64,000 nucleotides of DNA from JBEKHT01 sp049516595 (GTDB taxonomy: Bacteria; Chloroflexota; Anaerolineae; Anaerolineales; RBG-16-64-43), in assembly GCA_049516595.1 (NCBI GenBank), contig JBEKSY010000001.1:103269-167268 (forward strand), written 5' to 3'. How positions within the stretch are numbered: the first letter of the stretch is position 1; each line of letters opens with the position of its first letter. A model generated the notes under the pieces. It saw nothing but the letters and a program-made list of their open reading frames with translations, did no database searches and had not been told where the DNA came from. The translations under genes were made by a program, and so were the position numbers. This document shows positions 25,888-34,009 of this stretch, one piece after another.

Positions 25888-26823
25888 CTAGGCTCCTTCA
25901 GACATCCAGCTCGCGAGTCCCTCGGCGACTTGCTCAAACGCCGCCAAGTACCCCTCCCCGGTGGATTGACGCGGCTCAGGGGAGAGGACTCTGTTCAAGC
26001 GAAGCGCGTCTTCATGCTTCTCGGCGAGGTCCCTGAGACGGGAGCTCAGAAGGTATTTGGTGGAAGCCTCCAGTTGCCCATCCTCGGAAAGCACCACCAG
26101 ATCCGCGACGAAAGCATAAGCTTGGAACCAGTATCTCCACGGGAGCACGTCCTCTTCAAGCCCGAGGACTGTCCGCCAGGTGCTGCGATCTGCGCGGTAT
26201 TCCAGAGGCTTGTTCGCCGTCGACTCCACAAAACGGGCTTCGGCCATCTTGTCCGCCGTCCGCCTGATGGCGTACACGGAGTAGCCCGTCGCTTCCGCTA
26301 TGACCCTCGAACTTGCCCACGCCCCTCGCTGGGACAGTAGGAAAGCTACGATGTCGGCCTGTAGGCCAACCCCGATGCCAAGCCGAAGGCGGACAACCAG
26401 TGCGGCCGGGTCCCAGCCCTTGGCACCTGGGCTGCTCAATTCCTGGGTCCGTGGGCGAGGCCCGGATTCGGCGCCCGCTAGTTTCTGCCAACGGTGGTCA
26501 CCGCCCTCCATGAGAGCAATGCGCGCGAATTCTGCAAGGCGGTCGCTCGTCCGCCCAGGGTACTTGGAAGCAAGGTTCTTCATCCTTTGTACGCTCAGAA
26601 GCTTCGAACCTGTTACCGCCCAGGACGCCAGCACGTCCCAAAGCCTACGCTCGTGATCCCTCAGCGTCAGGGAAGCAAGCACGAGGGCCTCCGGATCAAC
26701 CATAGAGCGTGCACGCTTAGGGGTTGTAATCAGCGACCCAAGGGACCGCCATTGGACCCAGGCCGATTCGATCGCGCTCTCTGTGACCGTCCTAACGAGG
26801 TTCTTCTTGATCCCGATGGACAT
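25888..26823 (-). CDS. Winged-helix protein, partner of the nucleotidyltransferase (antitoxin-like)
   Basis: Protein of 311 residues from the ATG at 26823 (MSIGIKKNLVRTV); the frame extends upstream to 26979, but that part is the shadow of the neighbour. It overlaps the preceding nucleotidyltransferase gene by 32 bases. A winged helix-turn-helix is visible at about 160-205 (IVAFLLSQRGAWASSRVIAEATGYSVYAIRRTADKM), with the rest helical. Pairs of a helix-turn-helix protein and an AbiEii-like nucleotidyltransferase are known as type IV or related toxin-antitoxin/abortive-infection systems. The family itself I do not recognise. The palindrome in the shared promoter is a likely target for it. Confidence 0.7.
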   Translation of the reverse strand: MSIGIKKNLVRTVTESAIESAWVQWRSLGSLITTPKRARSMVDPEALVLASLTLRDHERRLWDVLASWAVTGSKLLSVQRMKNLASKYPGRTSDRLAEFARIALMEGGDHRWQKLAGAESGPRPRTQELSSPGAKGWDPAALVVRLRLGIGVGLQADIVAFLLSQRGAWASSRVIAEATGYSVYAIRRTADKMAEARFVESTANKPLEYRADRSTWRTVLGLEEDVLPWRYWFQAYAFVADLVVLSEDGQLEASTKYLLSSRLRDLAEKHEDALRLNRVLSPEPRQSTGEGYLAAFEQVAEGLASWMSEGA

Positions 26824-27415
26824 AGTCAAGTACCTTTTCGAGCACTTGAGCGAACTCCGCGGATGTGTCTTGCGATTTCGCCCAGGCAGCTGCGGCAATG
26901 AGCTCCTTCTTGCTTGGCCGAAGGCCCAGAAGGTCTTGATAGTGAACGCTTTGTGGTCCTTCGCTATCGACCGCGGCATACAACTTGAGAAAGATCAGAT
27001 CCTTCCGGTCGGCGATGCCAAGCGCCAAGCCTCCGAATCGCAGCCACCGAATGCGCTTCTCAAAGCCTGGGGGGAGCCCCGTGTCCCACTGGGCTCCGAC
27101 TTCCGAGTTCATCCAATTTTCCGGCAAGTTGAAGTCTCGTGCCACCCTCAAGACCGCGCGAAGAAGAGATTCCGGGAGCGGATTGGGCGGGGCAATTCCC
27201 GACGGTACCCCTTTGCGCCAGGAACGGGCGGCGGCGATGATGTCGACGTCCTCGGTCAGCCGCGTGACAAGTCCTCCCAAGATCATCGCGGCGCCCCCGA
27301 CAACGACGATCCCTACCGTCTCACCCTCCGCAGCCAGCAGCTCGCCAACAGCCCTGATCGCATTGAGCACGGCGGGGTCGTTCTTGTGAGGCTGGCGATC
27401 CCCAAGCTGTTTCAT
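26792..27415 (-). CDS. AbiEii/DUF6036-like nucleotidyltransferase (toxin-like)
   Basis: Protein of 207 residues in the DNA polymerase-beta-like nucleotidyltransferase superfamily. The active-site pattern is visible as VVGGAAMILGGL followed by RLTEDVDIIAA, i.e. the GG motif plus D-x-D metal ligands. Later LRFGGLALGIADRKDLIFLKLYA, with an Asp and the K-L-x-A helix, matches the AbiEii/DUF6036 group, whose toxins modify tRNA 3' ends or proteins. It is the first gene of a minus-strand run nucleotidyltransferase / winged helix / hsdM. A TATAAT box lies so close that the message would be nearly leaderless, and a palindrome upstream suggests autorepression. Confidence 0.78.
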   Translation of the reverse strand: MKQLGDRQPHKNDPAVLNAIRAVGELLAAEGETVGIVVVGGAAMILGGLVTRLTEDVDIIAAARSWRKGVPSGIAPPNPLPESLLRAVLRVARDFNLPENWMNSEVGAQWDTGLPPGFEKRIRWLRFGGLALGIADRKDLIFLKLYAAVDSEGPQSVHYQDLLGLRPSKKELIAAAAWAKSQDTSAEFAQVLEKVLDYVHRDQEEPR

Positions 27416-27424
27416 GCTAGAACC

Positions 27425-27445
27425 ATTATAGTCACTTTAAGTGAC
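27425..27445 (-). promoter_or_regulatory. Promoter with palindromic operator for the nucleotidyltransferase/winged-helix pair
   Basis: On the minus strand TATAAT (27430-27425) lies 10 bases before the ATG at 27415. Just upstream is a 15-base perfect palindrome GTCACTT-T-AAGTGAC (27431-27445), which fills the spacer between -10 and the expected -35. Binding there would block transcription. Confidence 0.7.
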
Positions 27446-27681
27446 CATAGTAGAGGGTCTCCTCGCCAAGAATGCCATCCATTCGTGGGGAGTCTTGGAA
27501 GGGACATGCAAGATTCTCTCCTGTTGGATCTTAAGCCTTTCAAGGGATCAATCCGCATGTCTTCCTTTGCCAAGCAGAATATCCGACTCATCCGGTCCGC
27601 AATGTCCTCTCTGTAGCAGGTCTTCCTCCATCTCACCCAACCCTCTCGCCATTCCGTTGCTTTCACCAAGTTCTAGATGCC

Positions 27682-28086
27682 ATGCACAGCAGAGCCAGAC
27701 TCATTGCCGAGAATGCCCTCCTCCGCCAGCAACTGATCCTCCTCCATCGGCTCGTCCAGAAACGACGCTTCAGCCAGACGGCTCGCCTCTGGCCCGTCCT
27801 CCCCGCCATCCGGGTCCGCCATTGCGAGGAAACGCTCCTCATCCTCAAAGCCGACACCCTCCTACGCTGACACCGCCAAGGCTTCCGGCTATTCTGGAAG
27901 TTCAAATCCTACTGCCGAGGCGGTCGCCTCAAAGTACCCTGCGAAACCACCGCCTTGATCTAGCAGATTGCCACGGACAATAGCCTGCGGGGCGTTGAGC
28001 GCCTCCGCGGCGAACTCATGAAACGCAGCCTCGCGGTCGGCAGGCTGCGGCGAGGGAAGGTGACGAACGCCGACTCGAGGCACTGA
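27682..28086 (+). pseudogene. Decayed DDE transposase/integrase-core remnant
   Basis: One frame of 135 codons with two internal stops (TGA 27868-27870, TAG 27961-27963). It reads AENALLRQQLILLHRLVQ, then LILKADTLLR-stop-HRQGFRLFWKFKS, then TTALI-stop-QIATDNSLRGVERLRGELMK, closely matching the N-terminal part of integrase-core transposases (the L-K-P-E-T-L-L-R-W-H-R and N-P-x-W-G-x-x-R-I-x-G-E-L motifs). The catalytic domain is missing. Single-base changes (CGA to TGA, CAG to TAG) would explain both stops. Confidence 0.75.
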
Positions 28087-28122
28087 ATGGAGGGCAGGTG
28101 AGACCCCTTGTGCCCTCTGGCC

Positions 28123-28284
28123 ATGTGCCCACCCCGTGTGCCCACCCCATGTGCCCACCTGTTTTGGTCACCGGCCTTCTACTTGCAGGTGGGCACATGG
28201 CCCCCACCCCATGATCCCCCCTTGATTCATAGGGGGCACATGGGTCTTTTGCCATTTCCAGTTTTTGGGCCATGTGCCCACTTG
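28123..28284. repeat. Iteron-like array of ATGTGCCCAC motifs
   Basis: Six copies of a 10-13 base motif occur in 160 bases. Three are in tandem with a 13-base period (28123, 28136, 28149), two are inverted (28186-28198 and 28234-28243) and one more is direct (28272-28284) overlapping the -35 box of the next promoter. Copies three and four form a 15-bp perfect inverted repeat (28147-28161 with 28186-28200). This resembles a replication-initiator or repressor binding array of a mobile element. Confidence 0.75.
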
Positions 28285-28309
28285 ACTGCGCCACCTCATC
28301 CTCTATAAT
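28282..28309 (+). promoter_or_regulatory. Strong promoter of the SSB-like gene
   Basis: TTGACT (28282-28287) and TATAAT (28304-28309) are 16 bases apart. The -35 overlaps the last ATGTGCCCAC repeat, so a protein bound to the array could repress or activate it. Confidence 0.75.
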
Positions 28310-28325
28310 CCTCCTCAGTAAGACC

Positions 28326-28361
28326 AAACGTTAGCAGTGACCTGAGCAACACAAACGTTAG
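28326..28361 (+). repeat. Pair of AAACGTTAG motifs in the SSB-like leader
   Basis: Direct copies at 28326-28334 and 28353-28361 (27 bases start to start) lie just after the predicted transcription start. The same nine bases occur as a pair in the opposite orientation at 30875-30901, upstream of the integrase gene that faces this one. Confidence 0.6.
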
Positions 28362-28412
28362 CTGGCGCACGAATCCTTGTGCCGGCTTTTCTTTTTCCAG
28401 GGGGATATCGAC

Positions 28413-28811
28413 ATGATCAACACTGTCATCCTTGAGGGAGTCGTGGTTCGCGCATGGACATTCGCCGGCGATCGCCTCTACCGCATCGTCTCGTATCGTG
28501 ATCCGGGCCTCCCGCCGAAGCCCAGAAACGCCGAGCAAGACGCCGCCGACTTCATGACCGTTCGCGTCCCAAAAGGCTCCCTGGGCGGACCCGTTTCGCT
28601 CGAGGTTGAGGATCTGGTCCGGGTTCACGGTTTCGTCCAGAGCCGGGATTATGAGGAGACCTTGGCAGAGTTCGCTTCTCGAGCGAAGGGTCCTGAGCTA
28701 AAACTCCCGGATGACTTTGACCGGCGAGCTCTTCGCCGGACCCGCGTGGCCACCGAGATTGTCGCTCAGCAGATCGTGCTTCTGGAGAAAGTGCGAGCAA
28801 ACCGCATCTAG
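28413..28811 (+). CDS. Single-stranded-DNA-binding-like OB-fold protein
   Basis: Small protein of 132 residues from the ATG at 28413, preceded by AGGGGGA. MINTVILEGVVVRAWTF and a later DFMTVRVPKGS and LVRVHGFVQSRDYEET give the strand pattern of an OB-fold, like distant SSB proteins on mobile elements, and the basic C-terminal helix (RRALRRTRVATEIVAQQ) differs from the acidic tip of housekeeping SSB. Its own promoter and the repeat array upstream point to a role in replication or transfer of the element. Assignment rests on pattern only. Confidence 0.6.
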   Translation: MINTVILEGVVVRAWTFAGDRLYRIVSYRDPGLPPKPRNAEQDAADFMTVRVPKGSLGGPVSLEVEDLVRVHGFVQSRDYEETLAEFASRAKGPELKLPDDFDRRALRRTRVATEIVAQQIVLLEKVRANRI

Positions 28812-29551
28812 CAGGTTCGGGCCGGGTCATTCTTCCCCCACGGAGGGATGGTCCCGACCTTTGATCTTTTCCAAACCTCCTCCAACCGCGATCGCGGCAG
28901 CAAGCCCGCCCTGGACATGCGGGCCAGGGGGCTGGTGGCGACGGCTGTCCCTTCGCCCGGGGGCGACCTCGGAACCCGCACCCCCGGAACCCGCTTCTGG
29001 GGTTCGTACTAAGAGCGCCGAAGAACAGGACGCGGCGGGAGGTGCATAACACGCTGAACTACCACATGATTAAGCCTCGCACGGTCGGCGGCGCCTATCC
29101 AGACCGTGCGAGCCGCCCACACGCCTCGCACCATTCCCACGGATCTCTCCCCAGTTTTGCCTCATCCGAGATCCCCGATCCTACGTTGATGTTCCCCACG
29201 TTGGCTTGCCCAATTCCCACACGTCTGAAGGATCCTGTCCCGCTGGCTCCGGCCGTCCACCTTGCTGGACTCTGCCTCGCTGGCTATGCTGGCCTACACT
29301 TGTCGGCATCAGCGCTCTTTGCCTCGGACGTATGCACCCCATCCTTCTTCGCCCGCTCGGGCTTCATATTTAAGAGAAGAGGACGAACACGAGGGTGCCA
29401 AGCCCGGCAGCAGGTTTTTCCGGCCCATCTTCTGGCCCACGTGTCAGATCCAATCCACGCCAGGCCCGGGGAATTGGTTAGCTGGCGATCGCGAAGACTA
29501 ATTCCGCAGATTGAGATGGCTGAAGGTCGAGGGAGCGGCGCGCGCCTTGGC
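28812..29551. other. Spacer between the SSB-like gene and the integrase
   Basis: About 740 bases. Frames here (for example 29042-29737) are compositionally odd and lack motifs. The one notable structure is an 11-bp perfect inverted repeat, CTCGCACGGTC/GACCGTGCGAG (29076-29086 and 29102-29112), with a 15-base loop and no T-tract. Confidence 0.45.
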
Positions 29552-30514
29552 CTACGGCTCCTCCCTGGCAGAGAAAAGAACTTCGGGGCTCAGATAGCTT
29601 TGTTTGACGACCGAAGTGCGGCAGTGCCCCAGCTGGCGGGCAACCGCGCGAACAGAAGCCTTCTCCCCCATCCCTGCGCCCATCATTTCGCAGAATTCTT
29701 GCGTCGCAAAGGTCTTGCGCAACCCGTGTGTTCCTAGAGGCTCAATGCCGAAGGCCTCGCAGGCCTTGCGCACCCAGACACGAGCCCTCGAGGCAAGGGA
29801 TCGCCGAGAGGTGAAGACATGCCCATCGGGGTGCCGACTTCCCAACTCCATCAGGGCAACCAGGACAGGCCGATTCTCCCGCGCGATAGAAATCTCCCTC
29901 GGCCGACCTCCCTTAGTGTGGTTTACTGCCCCTTTGAGCGTGATCGTCATCGCATCAAGGTCCATGTCGCAAATCCTAAGGAATGCGGCCTCGGAGACCC
30001 GCAGTCCTGCCACTCTCATCAGCTCCAGGAGCATACCCACCTGGGGATCTCTCTCCTTGACATGGGCCACGATCCGGTCGGCATCCTCGTCCTCATACGG
30101 GACCGGGCGAGGGTCGGAGTGGAACCCTCTCATTCCTCCCTTTTCAGCGACTGGCAGCAGCTGGGGGGCGTCCGCGGCAAAGGCGCTTGTTCGCCGACAG
30201 GCTGCGTCCAACTTCCGCAGAGTGGCTGTTACTCGGCCGATGCGGCCACCACTGACATCCCGTCGCACGAGCTCGTCAAGATAGGCCTGGGCGACCTCCG
30301 GGGTGACTTGTCTAAGCAAGTGGATCTCCGGATAGGCACCGTGAATCCACCGCGCAAAGCCAAAAGCGTCCGCGACCATCGACCGCATGGTGCTGATCCC
30401 CCTGATGTACTCGGTCCGGCGATGCTTACGGTCTTCGCGGGAGCTGTGACCTGGCCGGAATACCCCTTGAAGGGCTTTCATCATCTGATATGCGAGACTT
30501 CCTTCTTTTCCCAT
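29552..30514 (-). CDS. Tyrosine recombinase/integrase (third, distinct type)
   Basis: Integrase of 320 residues starting at 30514 behind TAGGAGG. The N-terminal core-binding region is about 30-110. The catalytic domain shows Arg in AGLRVSEAAFLR, a Lys in LKGAVNHTKGGRPRE, His-x-x-Arg in GTHGLRKTFATQEF, His in LGHCRTS and Tyr in KQSYLSPE. It is not closely similar to the two XerC-like recombinases at the island edges. It faces the SSB-like gene, and the two lie between oppositely oriented AAACGTTAG pairs. Confidence 0.9.
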   Translation of the reverse strand: MGKEGSLAYQMMKALQGVFRPGHSSREDRKHRRTEYIRGISTMRSMVADAFGFARWIHGAYPEIHLLRQVTPEVAQAYLDELVRRDVSGGRIGRVTATLRKLDAACRRTSAFAADAPQLLPVAEKGGMRGFHSDPRPVPYEDEDADRIVAHVKERDPQVGMLLELMRVAGLRVSEAAFLRICDMDLDAMTITLKGAVNHTKGGRPREISIARENRPVLVALMELGSRHPDGHVFTSRRSLASRARVWVRKACEAFGIEPLGTHGLRKTFATQEFCEMMGAGMGEKASVRAVARQLGHCRTSVVKQSYLSPEVLFSAREEP

Positions 30515-31006
30515 CAGACCTCCTATTGGCGGGCGGGCCTGTGGAAGACTGCTCTTCCCACCGTTTCCTGTTTTTCAACTTCCTCTACATTGACGCCAGG
30601 TCCCGTTTAGGAAACCGCTTGGTTTCACCTGCACTCGGCATGGGAAGCCTCCTTTCCGGCTTGGCCGCTTGATCTGGGGCCCACGTGAAACAGAGAACGG
30701 CCGAAATCCGTTCCACGCGTTCCCTGGCGAACTGCGTGAGGTTCCGCCAGAGACTCGGGTCGCCTTACTTTCCCTGCATAGTTTCTCCTTTCTGCTCTCT
30801 TGGCGACGCAGAAATCCGATCCGCGTCTGCAGCCGACAATTTGCCAGCGCACGTTTAGTGAGCGCACATCACGTCTAACGTTTTTCAGCCACCTAACGTT
30901 TCCCGGCCCGCTCTGGAGCAAGGCCTGGTATGAAACCGACCAATCGAAATCCCCAAAAAGGAGGGAACAGCTTTGCATTTGGATGCAGCAAACTACTGCC
31001 TCGACA
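30515..31006. other. Upstream region of the integrase
   Basis: About 490 bases. On the minus strand a short frame of 18 codons (MPSAGETKRFPKRDLASM, ATG at about 30642) follows an AAAGGAGG box and could be a leader peptide for the integrase. The AAACGTTAG pair is listed separately. Nothing else is supported. Confidence 0.4.
30875..30901 (-). repeat. Inverted pair of AAACGTTAG motifs upstream of the integrase
   Basis: CTAACGTTT occurs at 30875-30883 and 30893-30901 (18 bases apart), i.e. AAACGTTAG in the direction of integrase transcription, mirroring the pair at 28326-28361. Confidence 0.6.
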
Positions 31007-31501
31007 TTAACCTTTTGAACCCTCGCAATCTCCGACCCCTGCCGTCGTTGCCACCAAGTTCCGTTCCTGGCGGACGTAGTGCTCAACGATCGCGGTCAGG
31101 ATGCTTGCGAACTTCTCCGGCGGGAGATCCTTGACCAACGTGGCGAGATCTCCAGGCATCTCCTCATGTGCCTCAGCCGAGCCGCTAAGGGCCGTAATCC
31201 GGGACTGAACTTCCTCCTTGCTCAAGACCGCATAGATCGCGTCTGTGATCCGAATATCGTTGTGAATCAGGTTCATGCTCACCGCCTTGTAGTCCGCCAT
31301 CGTGCGGGCATGCTGAAGACCATAGACCGCGTGCCCATGGCGAAATCTGTGGGGCGATTTGACCGGCAGGCCAATTGCCGCCTGGACTCTGCCAAGTCTC
31401 TTTGCCAGGGTGATGTGCCGGTTCGTCCCTGGCAAGGTCGGCTGGAGTCTCTTCTTCCAGCCCCGCCCACCATTAGTTTGTCTCCCCTCCTCGTCCGCCA
31501 C
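31007..31501 (-). pseudogene. C-terminal fragment of a phage-type tyrosine integrase
   Basis: The 164-residue frame contains KSPHRFRHGHAVYGLQHARTM, YKAVSMNLIHNDIRITDAIYAVLS and SRIT, the H-x-x-R, His/Asn and Tyr end of a phage-type integrase catalytic domain. The first 40 residues are unrelated, and the N-terminal and first catalytic Arg regions are missing. Such integrases are usually 350-450 residues. It is a fourth recombinase trace in the island. Confidence 0.75.
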
Positions 31502-31748
31502 TAAGAGATGGGTTCAGGTACAGGCATACAGTGCCACAGTTTGACATGCCCCGGTTCCGAAATGGCCTCGAAATCATTCCGGCACACCCGCCACCCGTCC
31601 TGGGGTGCTCCCGAGCCACCGCACTGGGTGGTTCGCCAATCCGAATTGCCGCACCACCGCAATACGAGCCGAGTCGACCTCACCCGGCCGACAGCCCAAG
31701 TTTCTTCCTTCCTGAGCACGGTCGATCATGGTTTGGAGGATCAATGAG

Positions 31749-32363
31749 ATGAGCGAACTGCATCCCAGAGAGTTGTACAAGATGCTAAGGGGGCTTGTTC
31801 AGCTAGATGAGGGGAAAAATGAATTGCCTCTGGAGTCCCTTTCATTCCGGGGTTTCGCCCACTGGCGCCTTCGCGCCGATCTACCTGAAGTTGAGCGCGA
31901 TATCATCGGCGCCTTGGGCCCGCTGTGGCGCGCGACCCGGATGCCAAGATGGCTCGACAGGAGCTTCAAGCGGGAATGGGATGTCTTCCTTGTTCCAGAA
32001 GTGGGGCTCTTCTATCCACACAGGCACGGGCTGTCGCCACCCGCCAACCTCGCTCAGATTTGCATGCTCCTTTCCGACCGCGAGTATCTGGCTGCTGTCA
32101 TCGCCGATGGGGACCCCGACACGGCCGCAACATATCTCCGGCCGAGATTCAACTCCTTCTGGCTCTCGATAGTCCCGCAGACTGAGGCCCTTCCATACTC
32201 GACCGTATGGGATCGAATGGTACGGGCGATGATGCTCCTGGCGACTCTCATTAACCAGGCAAGCTCGGTCAATTCCGACTTGGTCGGTCACGGCTTTTCC
32301 GCAACACACACCATCAGGCCGAATGTCCCTGCGCCGGACCACCTCCGGACAGCCAAGACGTGA
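31749..32363 (+). CDS. Hypothetical protein
   Basis: Protein of 204 residues that I do not recognise. The ATG at 31749 has GGAGG eight bases upstream, whereas an ATG at 31728 lies before that box. It is soluble, with no signal. A central part, WDVFLVPEVGLFYPHRHGL, and a helical C-terminal part, VWDRMVRAMMLLATLINQAS, are the notable stretches. It stands alone between the integrase fragment and the right-hand recombinase. The composition looks protein-like rather than like a chance frame, but this is only moderately secure. Confidence 0.55.
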   Translation: MSELHPRELYKMLRGLVQLDEGKNELPLESLSFRGFAHWRLRADLPEVERDIIGALGPLWRATRMPRWLDRSFKREWDVFLVPEVGLFYPHRHGLSPPANLAQICMLLSDREYLAAVIADGDPDTAATYLRPRFNSFWLSIVPQTEALPYSTVWDRMVRAMMLLATLINQASSVNSDLVGHGFSATHTIRPNVPAPDHLRTAKT

Positions 32364-33118
32364 ACTGACGTCCGGTCTCCGGAGCACTTCCTTACCTCGA
32401 GCCAGGGACGGCCCGGTGTCCCCTCTCCCGCGGTCTGTGGAAGAACCAACGCCGCATAGGCCTTGGCTCTCCCATACACCCTCGGACCGCATGCAGTCCT
32501 GATCCTCTCGGCGCCTATTCCACCCTCAACCACACCGATCGCCTACTGTACGCCCCCATCTGATAGCGTCGACGTACTGGAAGTTCCGTGGGTTTTGTTC
32601 GCACCGCCTTCGATGTCCATGACCTGGCTCCAACGTCTCTCTGGCTTGGAACAGGCTGGACTCTCAAATGCGACCTTGGCTCGGCCGGTGAGAAAAGCCA
32701 TCGACTTCCTCAGGTTATCTCGAGAACGCCACCTTAGCTGATCCATGTCATAGCGCAAATCCGCAAGGCATGCACATGTACGTCGGCCGTGGTTCAACTG
32801 CGCCCAGACCGGTGCCGCAACGGGTCAACTTGTCTTCGCTCAATCAGCAAAGGGACATCTCGGCTCCGCCGAATTGGCGTTCGGCCTGCGGGTTCACATA
32901 GGCTGTGGACTTGGGACTCTAACCTGGGACCGCTTGCCAACGGTCACTTCCATCGCGGACCTGGCCATATTCGAAAAGACGGCCACCACCGCCCTAATTG
33001 AACCAGGTGGCCAAACACCTGCGGCTTCGATACTTCCCGTTCTACCCCAACCGCTTTCCGACTCTCGGTCTTACCAAGCCCGCTCGGGACTTCCAGTGCG
33101 GGAGGAGGGCATTTCACG
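32364..33118. other. Gene-poor stretch before the right-hand recombinase
   Basis: About 755 bases holding only short frames. No tRNA piece or IS end that I can identify. A GGAGGAGG box at its end belongs to the recombinase gene. Confidence 0.5.
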
Positions 33119-34009
33119 ATGTTTGGCAATTCCGCAGTGCGCAACTTGGCGTTGGAGGAAGCCCTTGAGGATTTCTTCCTCTCTCGTCGCGCGAAAGGAT
33201 GTTCTCCGGCAACGCTCGAATACTACAAGTATTCGGCGGGCATGTTTGTGGCCTACCTTAAGAGGCAGTCCGTGGACCGACCTGGTGATGTCATTTCCAT
33301 GCACGTCAGACAGTTTCTTGTAGATGTGGCGGCCAGGGGCGTTGCAGACACCACCGTTCACGCCGTGGCTCGAGGCACCAGGGCATTGCTCAGGTTCTGG
33401 CAAGAAGAGGGCTATCGGACCTCACCGATTGTTGTCCCGATGCCGCACGTGGATAGGAAGCGTCTCCCGTTTCTTGCCCCGGAGCAAGTACGCAACGCCT
33501 TGGGGCAGTGCTCCTCTCGTCGCGACCGCGCCCTTCTACTATTCCTCGTAGACACGGGGGTGAGGCGTGCTGAAGCGCTGGCTATCAACTGGGGAGAGAT
33601 AGATTTCGACAGGGGGGCTGTGGCTGTGGCCAGGGGAAAAGGCGGTAAGGCCCGGACCGTCGTCATCGGAGACAGGACTACCCGGGCGCTCCTGGCCTAC
33701 AGACGATCTCTGCCGAGAAGTCCAAGCAATGAGGATCCCCTCTGGCAGTCCAGGTCGGGCAGGAGGCTCGCGCTGGCAGGACTCAGAGCGCTGATGACCC
33801 GCTTGAGCCGCCGTGCGGGCATTCGCATCACTCCGCATATGCTCAGGCGGACCTTCGCCCTCATGGCCTTGCGCCAGGGAATGGACTTGATATCACTGCA
33901 ACGCCTTATGGGGCACGCCGACCTCAACATGACATCCCGATATGTTGCAATGCTCGACGAGGATTTGGTTGCGGCACACAATAGGCACGGCCTGGATACT
34001 TGGCTTTAG
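33119..34009 (+). CDS. Tyrosine recombinase (XerC/XerD-like integrase), island right copy
   Basis: Recombinase of 296 residues with GGAGGAGG upstream of its ATG. Catalytic residues in order are Arg in TGVRRAEALAINWGE, Lys in RGKGGKAR, His-x-x-Arg in TPHMLRRTFALMAL, His in LMGHADLN and Tyr in TSRYVAML. It parallels the recombinase at 20477-21403 along its whole length (shared FFLSRRAKGCSPATLEYY-type N-terminus, GMDLISLQRLMGHAD and the tail EDLVAAHNRHGLDTWL), with the same orientation, about 11.7 kb further on. They may be ends of a composite island or two stacked insertions. Confidence 0.93.
   Translation: MFGNSAVRNLALEEALEDFFLSRRAKGCSPATLEYYKYSAGMFVAYLKRQSVDRPGDVISMHVRQFLVDVAARGVADTTVHAVARGTRALLRFWQEEGYRTSPIVVPMPHVDRKRLPFLAPEQVRNALGQCSSRRDRALLLFLVDTGVRRAEALAINWGEIDFDRGAVAVARGKGGKARTVVIGDRTTRALLAYRRSLPRSPSNEDPLWQSRSGRRLALAGLRALMTRLSRRAGIRITPHMLRRTFALMALRQGMDLISLQRLMGHADLNMTSRYVAMLDEDLVAAHNRHGLDTWL

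Noticed and set aside
22424..27415. HEPN-MNT toxin-antitoxin pair formed by the HEPN gene and the nucleotidyltransferase
   Set aside because: The genes are 3.3 kb apart, on opposite strands, each with its own close partner, so they do not form the usual adjacent pair.
28123..28284. CRISPR array
   Set aside because: The repeats are too short (10-13 bases), partly inverted and directly adjacent with no spacers, and there are no cas genes.
29042..29737. A 231-codon plus-strand frame running into the integrase
   Set aside because: It overlaps the 3' end of a clear integrase gene on the other strand and has no motif.
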